From Ampullaceana balthica (Eukaryota > Mollusca > Gastropoda > Lymnaeidae), in contig CALYLW010000129.1 in NCBI GenBank assembly GCA_944989445.1, forward strand, positions 524,501-588,500: 64,000 bases of DNA, in the 5' to 3' direction. Shown one piece after another: positions 1 to 11,599 of the stretch. Below the pieces are notes generated by a model. That model did not search any database. It worked only from the letters and a program-made list of their open reading frames with translations, and was not told where the DNA came from. Positions within the stretch are counted from its first letter, which is position 1. The number at the start of each line of letters is the position of its first letter. Position numbers and translations under genes: made by a program.

Positions 1-1388
1 AACTTAAACAACTTAAAAATGACAACTTAAAACTACAAATTGATTTAGAGAGTAGAGGCCACAATCCTGGTAGTGACACAAATAGAAAGTCAGCACTGAA
101 GGATTCTATCAAAGTTAGAAAATATGATAGCCAGAAAGAAAAAATGTATGTTTATCTGGATTATTTTGAATCCATAATGGCCATGAAAGGTTATGATGAA
201 GAAGATTGGCCAGCACAACTGATGACTCAACTAACTGGAGAAGCATTTGAAGCTTACAACAGTATAGCCAAAGAAGACAAAAAACATATATAAAAATGTC
301 AAAAAGGCACTTTTATGTCATTTCGGAAAGTCAGAAAATGATTATAGAAAAGAATTTCATGAAATGAGAATCAAGATGGACAAAGATCCATAGATCATAG
401 TGCATGAAGCACAAGTTAAATTAACAAAATGGCTGGAACTTACAGCAATAGATACAAGGAATCCAAAGGCCATACTAGACATGGTGTTAATTGACAAGTT
501 CTTAGAAAATGCAACACCAGCTCTATTCGCATATTTAACTGATAAGAAAGTTCGTACTCAAGCAGAGCTAACAAATGCATTACGCACATTCAAAGACTCT
601 CATCCAAATCACGAAATGGATAAGAGACAAGATATCTTTGCAGCAATACAAATTAAAAACCAAGAAAAAAGACAAGAAATGAGAAACCAGAGTCTGCCAA
701 ACCAAGGCAACAGACAAACTATTTGCTGGTACTGTAACAAGCCAGGACATATGGCGAGGCAGTGTTACCACAATAAAGGACAACCAAATAGGGTGTCACC
801 TAATGGCAGCACTATAAGAAAGAAAACAGAAGAAAAATCAAGACAAGATCACTTTGAAAACAAAGTTAGACAATCATGGAGAGAAAAATATAATCATAAT
901 TCCATAAATAGAGATTATAATCAAGGTAGACAATCATGGAGAGGCAGATATAGTTTTGATTCCAGAAACAGAAATTATGATCAACCATGGAGAAAGTATG
1001 AAAACCAAGACATGAATGATAGAAATAGAAGAAAGATTAATCGAGAAGACATAAGAACTAGTGACACTGTAGCCACTATAGACAATCACGTATATGACAA
1101 AAGGGATGAAGGCCATGTAGCAGAGATAGAGATCGTACTGGTGAGTCTGAGACCATTTATGTGCAATCATCTGAAGTAGGAAGAACAATGGGTTGTGTAT
1201 TAAACAGAATCAAAGACATTGAAGCTGACAGTAGTTTTCGGATAAAAGTTGCTAATGACAGTGACTCATCTGGCCGAAATTCTGTTGAATTATCTGGAAG
1301 CAAAAATACTATCTCAAAAGCTAAGCGACTTATACAAGATGCTGGAATTGATGTTGTAAATGGACATAATCGTGGTCGTGGTTGGTGA
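1..1388 (+). pseudogene. gag relic of Gypsy-type element (copy 1)
   Basis: The reading frame aligns with the intact gag at 26803-28629 but is broken. Near 280 an extra base shifts the frame. At 391 a CAG codon of the intact copy is TAG. Near 1090-1140 a one-base loss shifts the frame again, so the C-terminal domain is read separately at 1161-1388. The SCAN-like capsid region (about 300-620), a CCHC zinc knuckle of pattern C-x2-C-x4-H-x4-C (about 724-765), an Arg/Asn-rich tail and a KH-like C-terminus are still recognisable. This copy carries fewer of the roughly 20-residue Arg/Asp/Gln repeats than the intact copy. It cannot make a full Gag. Confidence 0.85.
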
Positions 1389-1485
1389 ATTATTGAACAT
1401 TTAATAGGCTGGGCTGAAAAGGCATTGAAAGCCCATCGATTTGAATTCATACTGGTCAGCTGAAAAATGACTATCTTTGAACTAG

Positions 1486-1581
1486 GCTATGCTATTAGCC
1501 GACTACAAATTTGACCTTAAACCTATTAAGGGAAAGGACAATGTGGTTGCAGACATATTAAGTAGAATGACAATAAATAAG
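1486..1581 (+). pseudogene. Relic of pol RNase H C-terminus
   Basis: Read in frame from 1486 the sequence gives LLADYKFD, then a lysine- and proline-rich link, then GKDNVVADILSRM. This is the conserved end of Ty3/Gypsy RNase H (pattern GKxNxxADxLSR). A stop codon (TAG, 1483) lies just upstream and another soon follows. The same fragment occurs at the same distance after gag in the element at 28 kb, so both copies descend from one internally deleted ancestor. Confidence 0.75.
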
Positions 1582-2010
1582 ACATTCTGTGAATTCCTAA
1601 GTGATAAAACCAGAGACTGTATTAATATTAGTCTGTGAATTCCTAAATGATAAAACCAGAGACTGGATTAATATTAGTATTTTTATTCGCTGAACAATAA
1701 ACAAGGAGAATTGTTCGAATTCCACTGGATTATTATTTAATTTTAACAATATTGATTGTTAAAAGTATTTTGCTTACACAAAATTACAGATGTGTTTAAA
1801 ATTTCTGTTTCATTTTTTCAGTACAGGTAGACTGTTGAAATCCTACAGATTTTATATCTTGATCTTTATGTCTAGATGTTGTGTGTAAGGCAATGAATGT
1901 CCATTGATGATAAATATTTGAAATTTAATTATACATGTAGATTAATTTTTTTTTATTAAGACCAAAAATGTTTTATTTCATAAACATTTTGTTTGAAGGA
2001 TGGGGGTGAA

Positions 2011-2290
2011 TGTCACGTATGGATGACGGAGAGGTCACGTGAGTGAAAGCGCGGGAAGAAATGGGGTAGAAGGTTCGAGATGATTATCAGTGTTGTGAGA
2101 AGTTCCGTGGGTAATGGCGGGTGTGTGGCTCAGGACTCCACGTTGTATAACCTCAAATTATATATGTCTGTACATAGTATACATATTAAAGTTGTTTTAT
2201 TGAAACCAATTCTTCAGAGGATTATTGGATGCAAGGTTATGTATTGAGAGAACGCCTACATAGATTATATATAAAAGTAAACCAGTTACA
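2011..2290 (+). repeat. 3' LTR of Gypsy-type copy 1
   Basis: It begins TGTCAC and ends GTTACA, matching the ends of the LTR pair at 25634 and 29390. It is about 280 bp long and considerably diverged from them. It shares the segment GAGAACGCCTACATAG in its U5 part with the 29390 LTR, but not with the 25634 LTR. Confidence 0.85.
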
Positions 2291-2773
2291 TATATTTACA
2301 TGATAAGTTTATAAATCATAGGCTTAAAACATGTGCAAGGTATACCAAAGCCAAATTGTGCTGACCTTCTGTTAATGTGTTTGATTCTGTATTTTAAATT
2401 CTTTGAATGTAAGAGCAAAAACCAGGTAATAATTTCCCTTTTTTTTTACTTTTTTTGTAGGGCTGTTATCGATTAATTTTAATTTAATCGTTAACTTTTG
2501 AAAAATTATCAATTAATTAATCGATAATTTCGATTAAAAACCAAAAATAGTAATTTATGACGTCATTAAACTGAACATTTCTCACGGACATTGAAAATTA
2601 AGAGTATTTTTGAACTAAATTTCTTGACTATGTGTTGATACTTGATTTGTGCTGAAGGTGGTACGTCAGCGATGTATTTGATCCTTTAAAAGAGAATTGT
2701 TTATGGCAGTGGACACAGTAAACGTTTTCACCATCTTCGACTTTGCCATCCGCAGTTAGCTTATAAACAACAT

Positions 2774-4003
2774 GAGGGCATGCAGGCCAGAGTCCAGGAC
2801 AGCGGGGAGTTTTCTGATCCTTTCCCAGTCACAAACGGGGTCAAGCAGGGCTGCGTCCTGGCACCAACACTGTTTAGCCTCATGTTTTCCGCCATGCTGA
2901 CAGAGGCCTTCAGAGACGAGGATGTTGGTGTCAACATGAAGTACCGCACAGATGGCAAGCTGTTCAACCTTCGGAGGCTCCTGGCAAAAACCAAGGTTAT
3001 GACAGACATCATCAGAGACCTGCTGTTCGCTGATGACTGTGCCCTCAATGCCGACATGCAACGCAGTGTAAACCTGTTCTCCAGCGCCTGCACAAACTTT
3101 GGTCTAACAATCAACACTATGAAGACTGAGGTCCTCCATCAGCCCGCGCCTGGAAGGCCCTACGTAGAGCCCAACATCACTGTTAACGGCCAGAGACTCA
3201 ACACAGTGCACCGGTTCACATACCTAGGCAGCACACTGTCTCAAAATGTCACCATCGATGACGAAGTGAACGTCAGAATTGCTAGAGCCAGCTCCACTTT
3301 CGGCAGGTTGTACCCTAACGTCTGGAACAGAAGAGGCATTACCATCCAGACCAAGCTGAAAGTGTACAGGGCAGTGGTGCGCCCCACACTGCTATATGCT
3401 TGTGAAACCTGGACTGTTTATCAGCGCCATGCAAGAAAGCTTAACCACTTTCATATAACAAGCCTCAGGAAGATTCTCGGCATAAAGTGGCAGAACAAAA
3501 TTCCAGACACAGTGGTACTGACCAGGGCAGGTCTCCCCAGCATCTTCACCCTCCTGATGCAGACCCAGCTTCGCTGGGCAGGGCACGTTGTCCGAATGCC
3601 AGACGAGAGACTGCCAAAGAGAATCTTCTATGGTGAGCTCCAGTATGGCCAGCGGTCCCACGGTGGGCAAAAGAAACGCTTCAAAGACACACTAAAAGCC
3701 TCAATGAAAGCGTTTGCCATCAATCCAGACACGTGGGAACGAGCTGCAATGGACCGATCCACCTGGCGCTCTTCCATCCACGAAGGTGCCGGGTCATGCG
3801 AGGCAAACCGGATCACCGCCGCAGAAAAGAAGAGGCAAGCCCGAAAGGCCCATGCTGTCAACCCTCCAGGAGATGTCGCACTCGTCCCTTGTCCCTTCTG
3901 TTCCCGAACCTTCCGTGCAAGGATCGGCCTAATCAGCCATCTGCGCACGCACAGACAACCCTCGGATGACTAGAGTGGTCCTCGTATCGACGGACGAACG
4001 AAC
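2774..4003 (+). mobile_element. 5'-truncated non-LTR retrotransposon with 11-bp target duplication
   Basis: ATAAACAACAT occurs at 2763-2773 and again at 4004-4014, exactly flanking this segment. It is therefore a discrete target-primed insertion. The insert contains only the 3' part of a LINE: the reverse transcriptase from just before motif B to the end of the protein, then about 30 bp ending in GACGGACGAACGAAC, with no poly(A). The perfect duplication and the unbroken ORF suggest a recent event. Confidence 0.88.
2780..3973 (+). CDS. LINE reverse transcriptase, C-terminal part with terminal C2H2 finger
   Basis: This open frame encodes the C-terminal part of a non-LTR reverse transcriptase that copies element RNA at a nicked target. 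Visible parts are motif B (VKQGCVLAPTLFS, about residues 22-34), the catalytic motif C (LLFADDCAL, about 84-92), a thumb region with YLGSTLS (about 149-155), the frequent LINE segments RPTLLYACETW and RWAGHVVRM, and a terminal C2H2-like finger (CPFCSRTF and HLRTH, about 372-391). The endonuclease and motif A lie upstream and are absent through 5' truncation, so the fragment is inactive even though it is open. ATG 2780 is only the first ATG in the truncated insert, not the family start. The clade is not assigned. Confidence 0.85.
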   Translation: MQARVQDSGEFSDPFPVTNGVKQGCVLAPTLFSLMFSAMLTEAFRDEDVGVNMKYRTDGKLFNLRRLLAKTKVMTDIIRDLLFADDCALNADMQRSVNLFSSACTNFGLTINTMKTEVLHQPAPGRPYVEPNITVNGQRLNTVHRFTYLGSTLSQNVTIDDEVNVRIARASSTFGRLYPNVWNRRGITIQTKLKVYRAVVRPTLLYACETWTVYQRHARKLNHFHITSLRKILGIKWQNKIPDTVVLTRAGLPSIFTLLMQTQLRWAGHVVRMPDERLPKRIFYGELQYGQRSHGGQKKRFKDTLKASMKAFAINPDTWERAAMDRSTWRSSIHEGAGSCEANRITAAEKKRQARKAHAVNPPGDVALVPCPFCSRTFRARIGLISHLRTHRQPSDD

Positions 4004-4068
4004 ATAAACAACATATTTTCTCAACTTTCTAGTTATATGTTTAAATTTAACTGCGCTGATGCTGTCAG

Positions 4069-4245
4069 CAGGGCCGTCTTAACGCATATGCCCGTTGGGC
4101 ATTTGCCCGGTAGCCCACGAGCATATGGGCCCCATGGGAATATGTTTATTTATATATTATGTATATTCATTTGTTATTCCTGCGGGGGAAGGGCCCAACA
4201 CTATTTCTTTGCCCGGGGGCCCAAAATGGTGTAAAGACGGCTCTG
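4069..4245. mobile_element. hAT MITE, 177 bp, TSD GCTGTCAG
   Basis: It starts CAGGGCCGTCTT and ends AAGACGGCTCTG, an inverted pair with one mismatch. GCTGTCAG is present on both sides (4061-4068 and 4246-4253). The interior is rich in GGGCCC and GCCCGG motifs and has no coding capacity. It lies inside the 2456-4526 element, so it inserted later. Confidence 0.85.
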
Positions 4246-4534
4246 GCTGTCAGCCATTTTATAGTTGACGTCTGCCGGTCAACATTTATTAATAAAATAA
4301 ATTTTAATATTACGCGGGAGATCTTTGTACGTAAAAAATATATATATATAAATTATTATTAATTATTAATAATTTATTATTTATTACTAAAAAAATTTTA
4401 AAATATTATAAATGTTTTCTTAAATTTTAATCGAATTTTTATCGATTAAAATTATTTTAATCGATATTTATTCGATAAAAGTTTTAACGATTAATCGAGA
4501 AATTAATCGATAATTTCCACAGCCCTACTTTTTT

Positions 4535-5340
4535 GCTATGTTAAGATCTAGACCTCACCAAGAAAACAAATATAAAATAAATTTGTCATCTACGAACGGT
4601 TAGATTAAAAATTGCCCGTAACATAAGTTTACAAATAATCATATTCGATATAAATTTAGCAAGCACTAGACTATATTATTTATATATTTTTTAAAAATTA
4701 AATAAAATTATTGTATCTTAATTTTAATTTTTTTAAAATTTATTTTGTTTTGATGTCTACATTCTTATTAGTTGCATAGTTTATGTAATGAAAATAATCA
4801 AATCTATTACAAAGTCATGTCAGTCGGCCTTACCCCCCAAAATTAATATAAATATTAGAACTGATCAGCTCAGTCAAAAAACAATGTTTGAATATTTTAG
4901 AAGCATTTCAGCCGGAGCTGAAAAGACGTTAGAGACAGACAAGGAAAGAGGACATAATGATCAGAGTATTGATCGTGGGACCTAAAAGAAAAAGAAAAAG
5001 AGTTTAGAGGGCAAAGGCAGTTAGTTACCAAATTGTCCTGTTTCTGAGTGAACCACAAATACATTTTGAGACCAAACTATGGCCAATTAACGCTTCATTT
5101 ATTCCAGTTCTTATTTCACCTGTGGCCAACCACGTCTCTAAATCAGAGCCGTTGCGTGACTTTCGAAGCCCCCTGCCACTTTCCGGCTGAGTACCTCAGT
5201 CTTTCAACGTTGAAAGTACATATTTTTTTAAATACTCTTTTTGTTCTTTTTAAATCCCCACCCCTCGGCAGCCGCAGAGGCTTCAGAACCCACGCGGAGG
5301 CTCTTGTTTAATAATAGTCTCGATGTTGAAGAATTCCCTT
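4535..5340. other. AT-rich stretch, nothing recognised
   Basis: Mostly AT-rich DNA. A short open frame near 4788-4985 has no recognisable domain. No terminal repeats or splice-flanked exons were found. Confidence 0.4.
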
Positions 5341-5344
5341 GTGA

Positions 5345-5810
5345 TATGTATAATCGGTGGTGGGGGGGGGTAGGATCTCTGGACAGACGGGGGTGGGTAA
5401 TGTTTTTTATAATTATAATGTATAGTTTTTTTTTGACGTTCCTGGCGGGCAAAAGTGAGCGAGGGCATTCAAGTCGCGGAAGCATCCCTCACAGCCAGGA
5501 GTGAGGAGAAAGGGGCCAGGAGAAAGGGAAAGGGGTGCAGAGGAGCAGGAGGAAACGCCATCATCCCATGAGGATGGGCGGATGCCATAGAGATTTTTGA
5601 CGTTATACACATATGGCCGGACGAGACGGCGGGTCTCTCGACAGACCGCGATGTTGAGGTAGGGTCTCTGGAAAGACCGCGGTATGGGGGGTAAGGTCTC
5701 TGGACAGACCATGGTGTGGGGGTGAGGTAGGTTCTCTGGATAGTCCCGATGGTGGGGGGGAGGTAGGGCTCTAGGCAGACGGGGGTGGGTAATGTTGTGA
5801 TGTCCTACCA
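5345..5810. repeat. Degenerate G-rich tandem repeat
   Basis: Units of about 40 bp built on GGTCTCTGGACAGACC followed by a run of G and a GAGGTAGG segment recur about five times from 5620 to 5800, with a related piece at 5366-5400. The phrase GACGGGGGTGGGTAATGTT occurs at both 5385 and 5778, which suggests one unit was copied across the interval. Open frames in this region are by-products of the G/C skew. Confidence 0.6.
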
Positions 5811-5819
5811 TGAACTTCA

Positions 5820-7390
5820 CAGGTCATCCTACACTTATTCCCGGCCTTGGAGGGCTTTGTTGCTAGTATTCTATAATTATTGGTAATGGTTGTGCTGTTA
5901 ACTTCAAGGTATTTGAAAAAAGAGAACCCTGTTCATTATATAGTTCATTGTTCAATAGGTCATGTAATAAAGTTCAATGGTCAGTAGGTAATGTGATAGC
6001 TCATTGGTCCATATGTCATGTAATAGCACATTGGTCAATGGGTGTGAGAGCCAGTATGGTTAGACAATATAAAATTGCCGAGCGTTAGAAGCCATGCTAC
6101 AAGACTCTCATTTGAAGATTTTTTCAAGGAAAAAAAACAATCATCAACCTTGGGTATTTTTAGTGAACTGAATCAATTTACAGTGATTACCTTGGTCTTC
6201 GAAAACTTCCAATGGTTTGCTATTTTATTTGTTTACTCAACATTCATAGTAGTAGTAGTAGTAGTGTTATCTAACGTAACGTTAGTCTCTGCAAAAAAAT
6301 TTGGAGGTTAAAAAGAAACTGGCGCTTTTTCCACACATGATTTTAATTGGATGAAAGGGGCAGTATCCATTTCTGGTGACCTAGTTTGTTTGTTGTTTTT
6401 TTTTAATCATCAGCGGAAAAAATTGTTGCACTTGCAGGGAGAAATGCTTCACTGCTAGGATACCATATGCTTTATCCACAACCTTGTCTAACTTTTGTGT
6501 CTTCTGTCTTATTAGATACTTATTTGGGCGCGTTTGAAATTGCTTCGTTTTAACCATATAAAAGTTATACGATCCTGCTACCTGTCATTGATTTTATTAT
6601 TGTGTAAGCCACTACTGTCTCAGAAGCTAAAATTACTGTATCCGATCAAAAACCAACAACAACCAATCAAGCTTTAACTATTTGCTGAGACTTATACTTA
6701 TACGGTATAATCAGATACCCTCAACATTTAGATGACAATGTGCGATAACTATTAGTGCAGTGAGTTTGGAAAGTGTACTACCTATTTACATTAACTTCAC
6801 CGAATCAGACACAGACCTTACACCAAAAGGAATGATGAGAAAGTTAACTCTAGAATTATTGTACCACTTTGTCATGTTAATTGTTAACCTACTTAGATGA
6901 CTTATTCTCCTTCTAATCTAAAGCATCATTAATTCTCTTTCAATGTCGTCTGTTTTGTAGCATAAAATCAACAAATAAATAAAAGTTTTGCTCATTTAAT
7001 TTAATGGGCTTGATAACTCGCAGACATAAATTCCCCAAAGCTCAACACAACCAATATATTTGCTAATGGAAGGCATTAAAAACCACAATTATGTTCGAAA
7101 GGACTCCATATGTTTCGCATCAGGATCAAACAAGCCAAGCTGCGTAATAAGTTAAGATTTGAAATCAGAAATTAAAATTTGTTGCATCTTTAAGTTATTT
7201 CATTGTAATAATAAGTTACACTGATTAGGCTAAAGCTATTTCTGAAATAATTTTACGTAATTAAAGCTGATAGTGTTAATTACAATGGGCCGCAGAGGTG
7301 AAACGTATAATAATACTGCTGTCGTGGCTGGAAACTATAGGGGAGCTCAACAAAGACAAAAAGACATAGATCTCAGTGTCGAATGTATAC
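5820..7390. other. AT-rich stretch, nothing recognised
   Basis: Low-GC DNA with a short (AGT)n run near 6247-6263 and a small repeated phrase (TCATTGGTC, TTCAATGGTC) near 5945-6040. No protein family or element ends were found. Confidence 0.4.
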
Positions 7391-7391
7391 C

Positions 7392-7648
7392 TTAGGGCGT
7401 ATATAAAGTACGTCACGCTATTTTTGACCATTTCTAACGCCCCCCCCCTGTCACAAATCTTGAAACCCAAAAGTTCGTCACACTTTGGAACAAAAATTAG
7501 TATTTTTATTAACAAAATAATTAAAATTTAATATAAAACACCGTGACGTCACATATGGCCGGACCCGTCCTCCCCCTGTCACAAACTGTCACACTTTCTT
7601 ACACCCCCTACCCCCTCTGGAGCGTGACGTACTTTATGGACGGCCCCT
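7392..7648. mobile_element. MITE with CGTCACGC-type inverted ends
   Basis: The left end reads GGGCGTATATAAAGTACGTCACGC and the right end GCGTGACGTACTTTATGG followed by ACGGCCCC, so the termini are inverted with a few changes. The interior has C-rich runs, GTCACAAA and a central AT-rich part. It is a diverged member of the family at 7795, 18003, 49750, 51864 and 62322. Confidence 0.7.
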
Positions 7649-7794
7649 TGCTCAAAAAAATTCGTTTAATCTGGTTTGTTTCAATGCTGTTTTAACTGAA
7701 ATGAACTCAGTAATTTTTGGGGTACAAAACGTAAGGTTGTTGTGCATTCTTTTCTGTGTCCTCACCGCGTCGGGAAGTTTTAAATGCTGCTAAA

Positions 7795-8179
7795 GGGACC
7801 GTCCATAAATGACGTTACGCACATTTGTGACGAGGGGGGGGGGAGTTTACGAATTGTGACGTTACGTCAAAAAATGAAATGCTAGTTTAAATCAAGTTTA
7901 TTTCCACTGAAATATTTCATTTCTTACAATTTATTTTATGATGTTTTACATGGATTCACGCGTGTTACGATATTAGAGTGCAGCCTTGCACAAAATACAT
8001 ACTAAATTGACAATAGAGTTATTTGAAACAAGCTCATTTTCAAATAGAAAATACCGCTTTTAGTGTGGGGGGTCAACGCTTTGTGAAGTCATATTGGGGA
8101 GGGGGGTCTATGTTTGTGTGACGAGGGGGGGGAGGTAAAAATCGGCCAAAATCGTATGACGTTATTTATGGGCGGCCCC
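7795..8179. mobile_element. MITE with CCATAAATGACGT termini
   Basis: It starts GGGACCGTCCATAAATGACG and ends GACGTTATTTATGGGCGGCC, which are inverted. Inside are two G-runs next to TTTGTGACGAG and an AT-rich centre containing CACGCGTGTTACGATATTAG, a phrase shared by all family members. There is no coding capacity. Confidence 0.78.
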
Positions 8180-8690
8180 AAAGGCAAGGCATTACCCATA
8201 ATGCAGAATAAATGTTGGTGTCCAAGAGCTGAAGCGGTAAATATTTCATTGAGCCATTTAAAGTTACTTTGACAGCTTTAGAAAAATTGAAAGAGACAAA
8301 TGAAAATTTAAATATATGAAAATGTGCATTATCTTCGCTATACGAAATTGTTTTGTTCTTTTAAATTTTCGGTTTTTGTGCCTCTTTAAATCTGTACTTT
8401 AGGAGATCAATGATGCCCGAATGTTTTTAATCAGATGGACTTAGTATACTTCACTGTACTGAAAGATAAAATAAATGCTTTTCAAGTGCTACTCAAATAG
8501 AAACGAATGGAATTTGTAGAGGTTGCTTTCATTTATGCTAAAATTTCATGTGAAGACTTTGGTATTGTAATGTAACCTCTCAGGCGAAGAACTAGAGAAC
8601 AATTTTGGGTGATGTTAGTAAAAATTCCTTTGATGAGTTTACGTGAGAATTTCAAAAGAAATGTAATTTTAGAGCTACAGAAATTTAATA
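8180..8690. other. AT-rich stretch, nothing recognised
   Basis: No repeats shared with other parts of the window and no recognisable coding sequence. Confidence 0.4.
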
Positions 8691-9130
8691 AATAGCGGTA
8701 AAAAAAAAGATTTTAAAAAAACACGTTTTTATAAGTGACTAAAAAGAAGAAAATAATGTAAAACTTATAAGCTCAAGTACTTTAATTTAATATGACTATA
8801 AACGTTGGGCGGGTGTTTGGTATAAAAATTAAAGATTTATAATTTAGAAGGCAAAAGAGAGATCTATAAGTGAGAGAATGAGTGAACTGCATATGTAAAA
8901 CCTCATAACAATAGCAGACGGATGCAGATGCTATATAGAGATAAACTAAAAATGCATTAATTTAATTACGGTATATACATTCGATCGATCTGAAATTTTG
9001 ATACAATATGCATGCTCATCCAAGACCTATCTGTGGTAAAATTTTGAGATCTCTAGGACCATCAGAAGTGGTTTAATTTTACGTTGGAAAATTTGAAATT
9101 TTGCGGACAGACAGACAGACAGGAACGAAA
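8690..9130. repeat. Dispersed repeat also present at 24228-24960
   Basis: The stretch from AAAAAAAGATTTTAAAAAAA through GACTAAAAAGAAGAAAATAA, and then GATCGATCTGAAATTTTGAT plus a short (GACA)n run at 9109-9120, matches the left arm and tail of the repeat at 24228-24960. Here it is a single arm, not a fold-back. Confidence 0.65.
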
Positions 9131-9959
9131 GCAAGTTAATAAAAACGTGGTAAAAAACAGATATGATTTTCTTACACCAGCTATTCTTCTGGGCGTTGAT
9201 AACCTTGACCTCAAAATATAACACGTATCGTATATGAAATTGATAACGTGGAATTTAGTTGAACTCATAGCCAAGGCTAATGAATTAGTTAATTCAAGCC
9301 CACTTGATTTATTAAATTTTATCACGTTTTTATGCTCGATGTTAACCTGCATAAAATAAATATTGCTTCGAATATTCCTTGCAACTGCCATAAAATAATG
9401 CCAGCAATGAAAAAAGTTTCTCCAATCTTGAGTTAATAATCACAAATGAATTTCGATGAACAATGAAAACACTAAGATTTGATAATCTGCCTATTTTGAC
9501 TAATGAGCTTGAAAAGACTGACAACATTAATATTGACCGTGCCATTAAAAATTTCGCCTTGAGGAGAAGCTGAAAACTCAAAGTTTAGATCAAGAAAGGA
9601 GAGCTCTTTAATTTTATTTTTGTAACATAACATTTTATAATGTTCTTACCATTTTCAAATATATTTTTTAAATTCCTTTATTCATAACAGCATCATGATT
9701 TATAGGGGGGATGGGCGGAAAACTTAGGATCTGCCCCGGGCGGCTGGAAACTACGCTACGCCGCTGAGAAAACCATGATTTTGCTTGACGATTATCTCAT
9801 ATAAATGTTACCACAATGATACTCTAGTAAATTAAATGGAAATTGTCAAAAATAATTATGCTTTTGCTTTATAACATTTAATTTAAGATACGTCCAAATG
9901 TTGGCTTTTAAATCATCAGGACAGCACATAACTAGGGAACGAAGCAGTTTCCCTAATGG

Positions 9960-10290
9960 TTATCTTCTATAGCTTTCCAAATGGCTAGTCGACATTTTTC
10001 TATGGCAGGGGTGGCCAGACCTGTAGTATCTGAGAGACATTTTAAAATATAAACAAATAGTTGAGAGCCGCATTGAATTACTATGCGTCATTAAACCTGG
10101 CTTGGGAGTCGTCCACCAGTCCTTTATCGTTTATAAATTGTACGCCAGCCGCAATGTGAACAAAAAAGAGCCGCATGCGGCTATCGAGCCACGATTTGGC
10201 CACCGTTCTTCTATAGCTTTCCAAATGGCTATCCCATATTCTTCTATAGCTTCTTTAAGGACTTTCACAATATTTATATATCTTCCCAAG
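9960..10290. repeat. Short tandem repeat TTCTATAGCTTTCCAAATGG, interrupted by a MITE
   Basis: TTCTATAGCTTTCCAAATGG occurs at about 9965 and 10209, with further partial units (ATTCTTCTATAGCTTC) up to about 10250. The MITE at 10006-10208 sits inside one unit. Confidence 0.65.
10006..10208. mobile_element. hAT MITE of the GGTGGCCA / GAGCCGCATGCGGCTC family
   Basis: It starts CAGGGGTGGCCAGACC and its right end reads GATTTGGCCACCGTTC, inverted with mismatches. A strong palindrome (AGAGCCGCATGCGGCT) lies near the right end. The flanks are TTCTATGG and TTCTATAG, a 7/8 match to an 8-bp target duplication. Related ends are at 45469, 57221 and 59413. Confidence 0.75.
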
Positions 10291-10299
10291 TAGCTGTTA

Positions 10300-10790
10300 T
10301 ATCACTCAAATGTATATGGAATTTCATACACGGTTGTCACACAATCTTGTTTTACTCCCCCAACAGCTATCACATCATACTGTAGCCATGACCATCTTTG
10401 TATATTTCCATTAATTTAAAATAAAACACTATCAATGTGTCCTGCTATAAATTTATATTTACGTTTTATACATTGCATAAATAACAAAACACGACAAAAA
10501 TTCGTTGCAAAGAGTTAATAAATTATATGTTTTTGTGTTTGTAATTTGATATTAAAATTAATTATACATTAATAAATATTATAAATATTAATCCATTCAG
10601 TCACGCATAAATCTTACACTTATCAGCTCAACGTTTAATGCCTGTTCTATCTTTTTATACTATAAATATAGAAATTTCTGATGAATGCGTAGATCGGTTT
10701 GATGACCAGCCTATGTTGGCCAAACACGTTGTTATTGGCTCGTGATGAGCGATAAGAATATTAGGATTTCCGACCCGACTGGTAAAGAAC
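10300..10790. other. AT-rich stretch, nothing recognised
   Basis: AT-rich sequence without recognisable genes or element ends. Confidence 0.35.
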
Positions 10791-10792
10791 CT

Positions 10793-10854
10793 TCCGGACA
10801 AACAAATCGATACACGCCAAAGTCATGTGAGTAGCATCAGGCTACCCTCTAGAC
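10793..10854 (+). repeat. Left remnant of 55-bp minisatellite
   Basis: One unit (GACAAACAAATCGATACACG, then a CACGTG-like site and GCATCAGGCTACCCTCTAGAC) lies left of the hAT at 10855. The same array resumes at 16657. The hAT therefore split one continuous array. Confidence 0.85.
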
Positions 10855-11304
10855 CAGTGGTTCCCAAAGTGGTCCCTATGGACCCCCAGGGGTCCCCGGA
10901 ACCTGTCAGGGGGTCCGTGGAAAATTAAAATTGATTTGGGGGTCCCTGAAAAACGTCAGGGGGTCCGTGGAAGGTTTAACAAAAATGATAAAATTGAGAT
11001 CCATTTTTATTATTATAGAAATTAAAATAAAAAACAATAAATAAAATGAATCTTTTTTCTAGTAATTAAATACCATTTGAGTTGCTATCAGTCGTGGAGT
11101 ACAATGTTGTGTTTCATAGAAAAGGAATTGGAGCTACGGCAATTTTAACAGCTATAACCAATCAAAATACATGTACTTGGTTTATTGAAAGGTCACGCTT
11201 GATGGGTAAGAAATGCAGAATTCCTATCAGTAGGTCAAATAAAATGAACAAAAAAAATGTTTTTAAAAGAATGAGGCCCATCTGCAGTGAGGAATGTAGA
11301 ATCT

Positions 11305-11514
11305 CCCATGAAAAAGCAGAAAATAATTGTTTAGTCACAAACTAAGTAGTCACACAGGGGGACTCAGAACTCTAAGTTTTATTGATATTTATTGTGATCG
11401 ATTGTGGGATTTAATGTGAGATTTAAAATTTGATCAACTAACACAAAAGTTCTGAGTCCCCCTGTGCGACTACTTAGTTTGTGACTAAAAAATTATTTTC
11501 TGCTTTTTCATGCG
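11305..11514. mobile_element. Fold-back MITE with 67-bp arms
   Basis: The arms 11305-11371 and 11448-11514 are inverted copies with only a few mismatches, including GTCACAAACTAAGTAGTCAC and CAGGGGGACTCAGAACT. They are separated by 76 bp of AT-rich DNA. A transcript would form a long hairpin. No target duplication was resolved. Confidence 0.8.
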
Positions 11515-11599
11515 AAATCAAAATTTCAGATCGATCGAACGTACCGTAATTAAATTAATGCATTTTTAGTTTATCCTTATATGAGGTATGTAATTTTAA

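Larger units (their letters stand above)
1..2290 (+). mobile_element. Ty3/Gypsy-type retrotransposon, copy 1, 5' part outside window
   Basis: This copy runs from the window edge through a broken gag, a short relic of the RNase H end and a 3' LTR that closes at 2290. Over its whole length it is closely similar to the element at 25634-29699. As in that element, gag is followed almost at once by the last residues of pol RNase H, so protease, reverse transcriptase and integrase are missing. A purine-rich tract (GAAGGATGGGGGTGAA) sits directly before the LTR, as expected for plus-strand priming. Confidence 0.85.
2456..4526. mobile_element. hAT-like element of the TAATCG-rich family, containing a LINE and a MITE
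   Basis: The ends are inverted: AGGGCTGTTATCGATTAAT on the left, and on the right ATTAATCGATAA followed by TTTCCACAGCCCT. ACTTTTTT flanks both sides (2448-2455 and 4527-4534), giving a likely 8-bp target duplication. The subterminal parts are dense in TAATCG motifs, as in the related copies at 22563 and 60558. The body is interrupted by the LINE at 2774-4003 and the MITE at 4069-4245. No transposase is visible. Confidence 0.65.

Noticed and set aside
4788..4985. Small ORF with QLSQKTMFEYF
   Set aside because: Faint likeness to transposase N-termini, but no second conserved block.
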